Origin: an uncultured Clostridia bacterium | Lineage (GTDB): Bacteria > Bacillota > Clostridia > TANB77 > CAG-508 | Assembly: GCA_934167965.1 (NCBI GenBank) | Contig: CAKPMJ010000006.1 | Location: forward strand, 26,103-90,102 | DNA length: 64,000 nucleotides | Reading direction: 5' to 3' | In this document: positions 63,665 through 64,000 of the stretch, piece by piece | Position numbering within the stretch: the first letter of the stretch is position 1 | How the letters are laid out: every line of letters starts with the position of its first letter | Notes under the pieces: generated by a model | Seen by the model: only the letters and a program-made list of their open reading frames with translations | Databases searched by the model: none | What the model was told of the DNA's origin: nothing | Made by a program: the position numbers and the translations under genes

Positions 63665-64000
63665 TTAATTTGCTTTAGATTCTAAATTTAAGATTCTATA
63701 ATTATGTTCTTCTAAAATTGCCTCTATTGAACTAATTCTTGACTTAGATTTTTTGATTTTTTCTATATTGCTTTCTCTTGCATCAAATAAAGCTGATGTT
63801 TTGTCCCATAAATCATACTCTAATTTTGCCAAATCAAGCCTTTGTTTATCTTCATGTTCATCAAATCTTTCTTCAAGTGTATCAAATCTCTTATTGATCC
63901 TTTCGAAGTCAATTCTTTGTTGTTCTTCATGTTCATCAAATCTTTCTTCAAGTGTATCAAATCTCTTATTGATCCTTTCGAAGTCAATTCTTTGTTGTTC
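63665..64000 (-). CDS. Repeat coiled-coil protein, 5' end beyond the window
   Basis: The visible 111 residues are highly charged and heptad-like, so a coiled coil is likely. They begin with two identical 25-residue units (EQQRIDFERINKRFDTLEER followed by FDEHE), then a related partial unit (DKQRLDLAKLEYD) and a unique C-terminus ending LNLESKAN. The family is not recognised. Similar charged repeats occur in phage or surface fibre-type and cytoskeletal proteins. The gene continues off the right edge, so start, length and membrane anchoring are unknown. Confidence 0.8.
   Translation of the reverse strand, partial: EQQRIDFERINKRFDTLEERFDEHEEQQRIDFERINKRFDTLEERFDEHEDKQRLDLAKLEYDLWDKTSALFDARESNIEKIKKSKSRISSIEAILEEHNYRILNLESKAN
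63851..64000 (-). repeat. Two exact 75-bp tandem repeats within the coiled-coil gene
   Basis: The 75-bp units 63926-64000 and 63851-63925 are identical in sequence, encode 25 residues each in frame, and are followed by a degenerate unit. Exact identity suggests recent expansion. More copies may lie outside the window. Confidence 0.9.

Overview
This AT-rich window reads as a chromosome segment of an anaerobic, endospore-forming, Gram-positive member of the Clostridia, probably a host-associated or uncultured lineage. The evidence is spoIVA behind a sigma-E-type promoter, a T-box in front of valS, PrkC/Stp signalling, an oxygen-sensitive class III ribonucleotide reductase, the Pta-AckA and lactate fermentation enzymes, and teichoic-acid-type polymer genes with no outer-membrane genes. 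Almost all genes lie on the minus strand. The plus-strand exceptions are spoIVA, a Crp/Fnr regulator and three small orphan genes.

Layout. 1-13.8 kb: housekeeping genes, namely proS (partial), scpB, tRNA-Glu, a 110-aa orphan, T-box-valS, the operon lysS-M50 protease-stp-prkC, a 56-aa orphan, ackA-pta and an extra adenylate kinase. 14.0-15.5 kb: spoIVA. 15.5-22 kb: a tight five-gene operon for O-acylation of a cell-surface polymer (MBOAT, SGNH/DltD-like protein, acyltransferase-3, beta-propeller protein, and a secreted Fn3-transglutaminase-like protein), followed by a separately promoted small membrane protein. 22.5-42.8 kb: a long cell-wall polymer operon led by rimO. It holds five CDP-glycerol glycerophosphotransferase-like proteins (two fused to GT4 glycosyltransferases), TagD, two GT-C-type membrane glycosyltransferases, a YfhO-TagG fusion, TagH and a secreted beta-helix protein. 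42.9-50.6 kb: yigZ, nrdD, a divergent Crp/Fnr regulator, and the operon prmC-flippase-pth-rng. 50.6-53.2 kb: two tandem paralogous prepilin-like dockerin proteins with duplicated 54-nt hairpins, a mobile-looking 27-31 nt palindrome and a (GT)17 microsatellite. 53.2-64 kb: ldh, a membrane-anchored protein, argS, trpS, a class A PBP, a small membrane protein, feoB, feoA and a truncated repeat coiled-coil gene.

How it works together. TagD would make CDP-glycerol. The TagB/TagF-like enzymes would polymerise it, the GT4 and GT-C enzymes would add sugars, and TagG/TagH would export the chain. The neighbouring MBOAT/SGNH/acyltransferase operon would acylate the exported polymer. The window lacks the initiating enzymes (TagO, TagA), so the polymer must be started by genes elsewhere. 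The most unusual observations are: (a) the YfhO-TagG fusion with off-frame stop codons at the joint; (b) a palindrome shared by the divergent nrdD and Crp/Fnr promoters, placed like a class II activator site for nrdD; (c) the pilin/hairpin duplication that captured a REP-like element; (d) small orphan genes with strong promoters. I recognise no wholly new multi-gene defence system. Family names come from recognising motifs, not from a database search.
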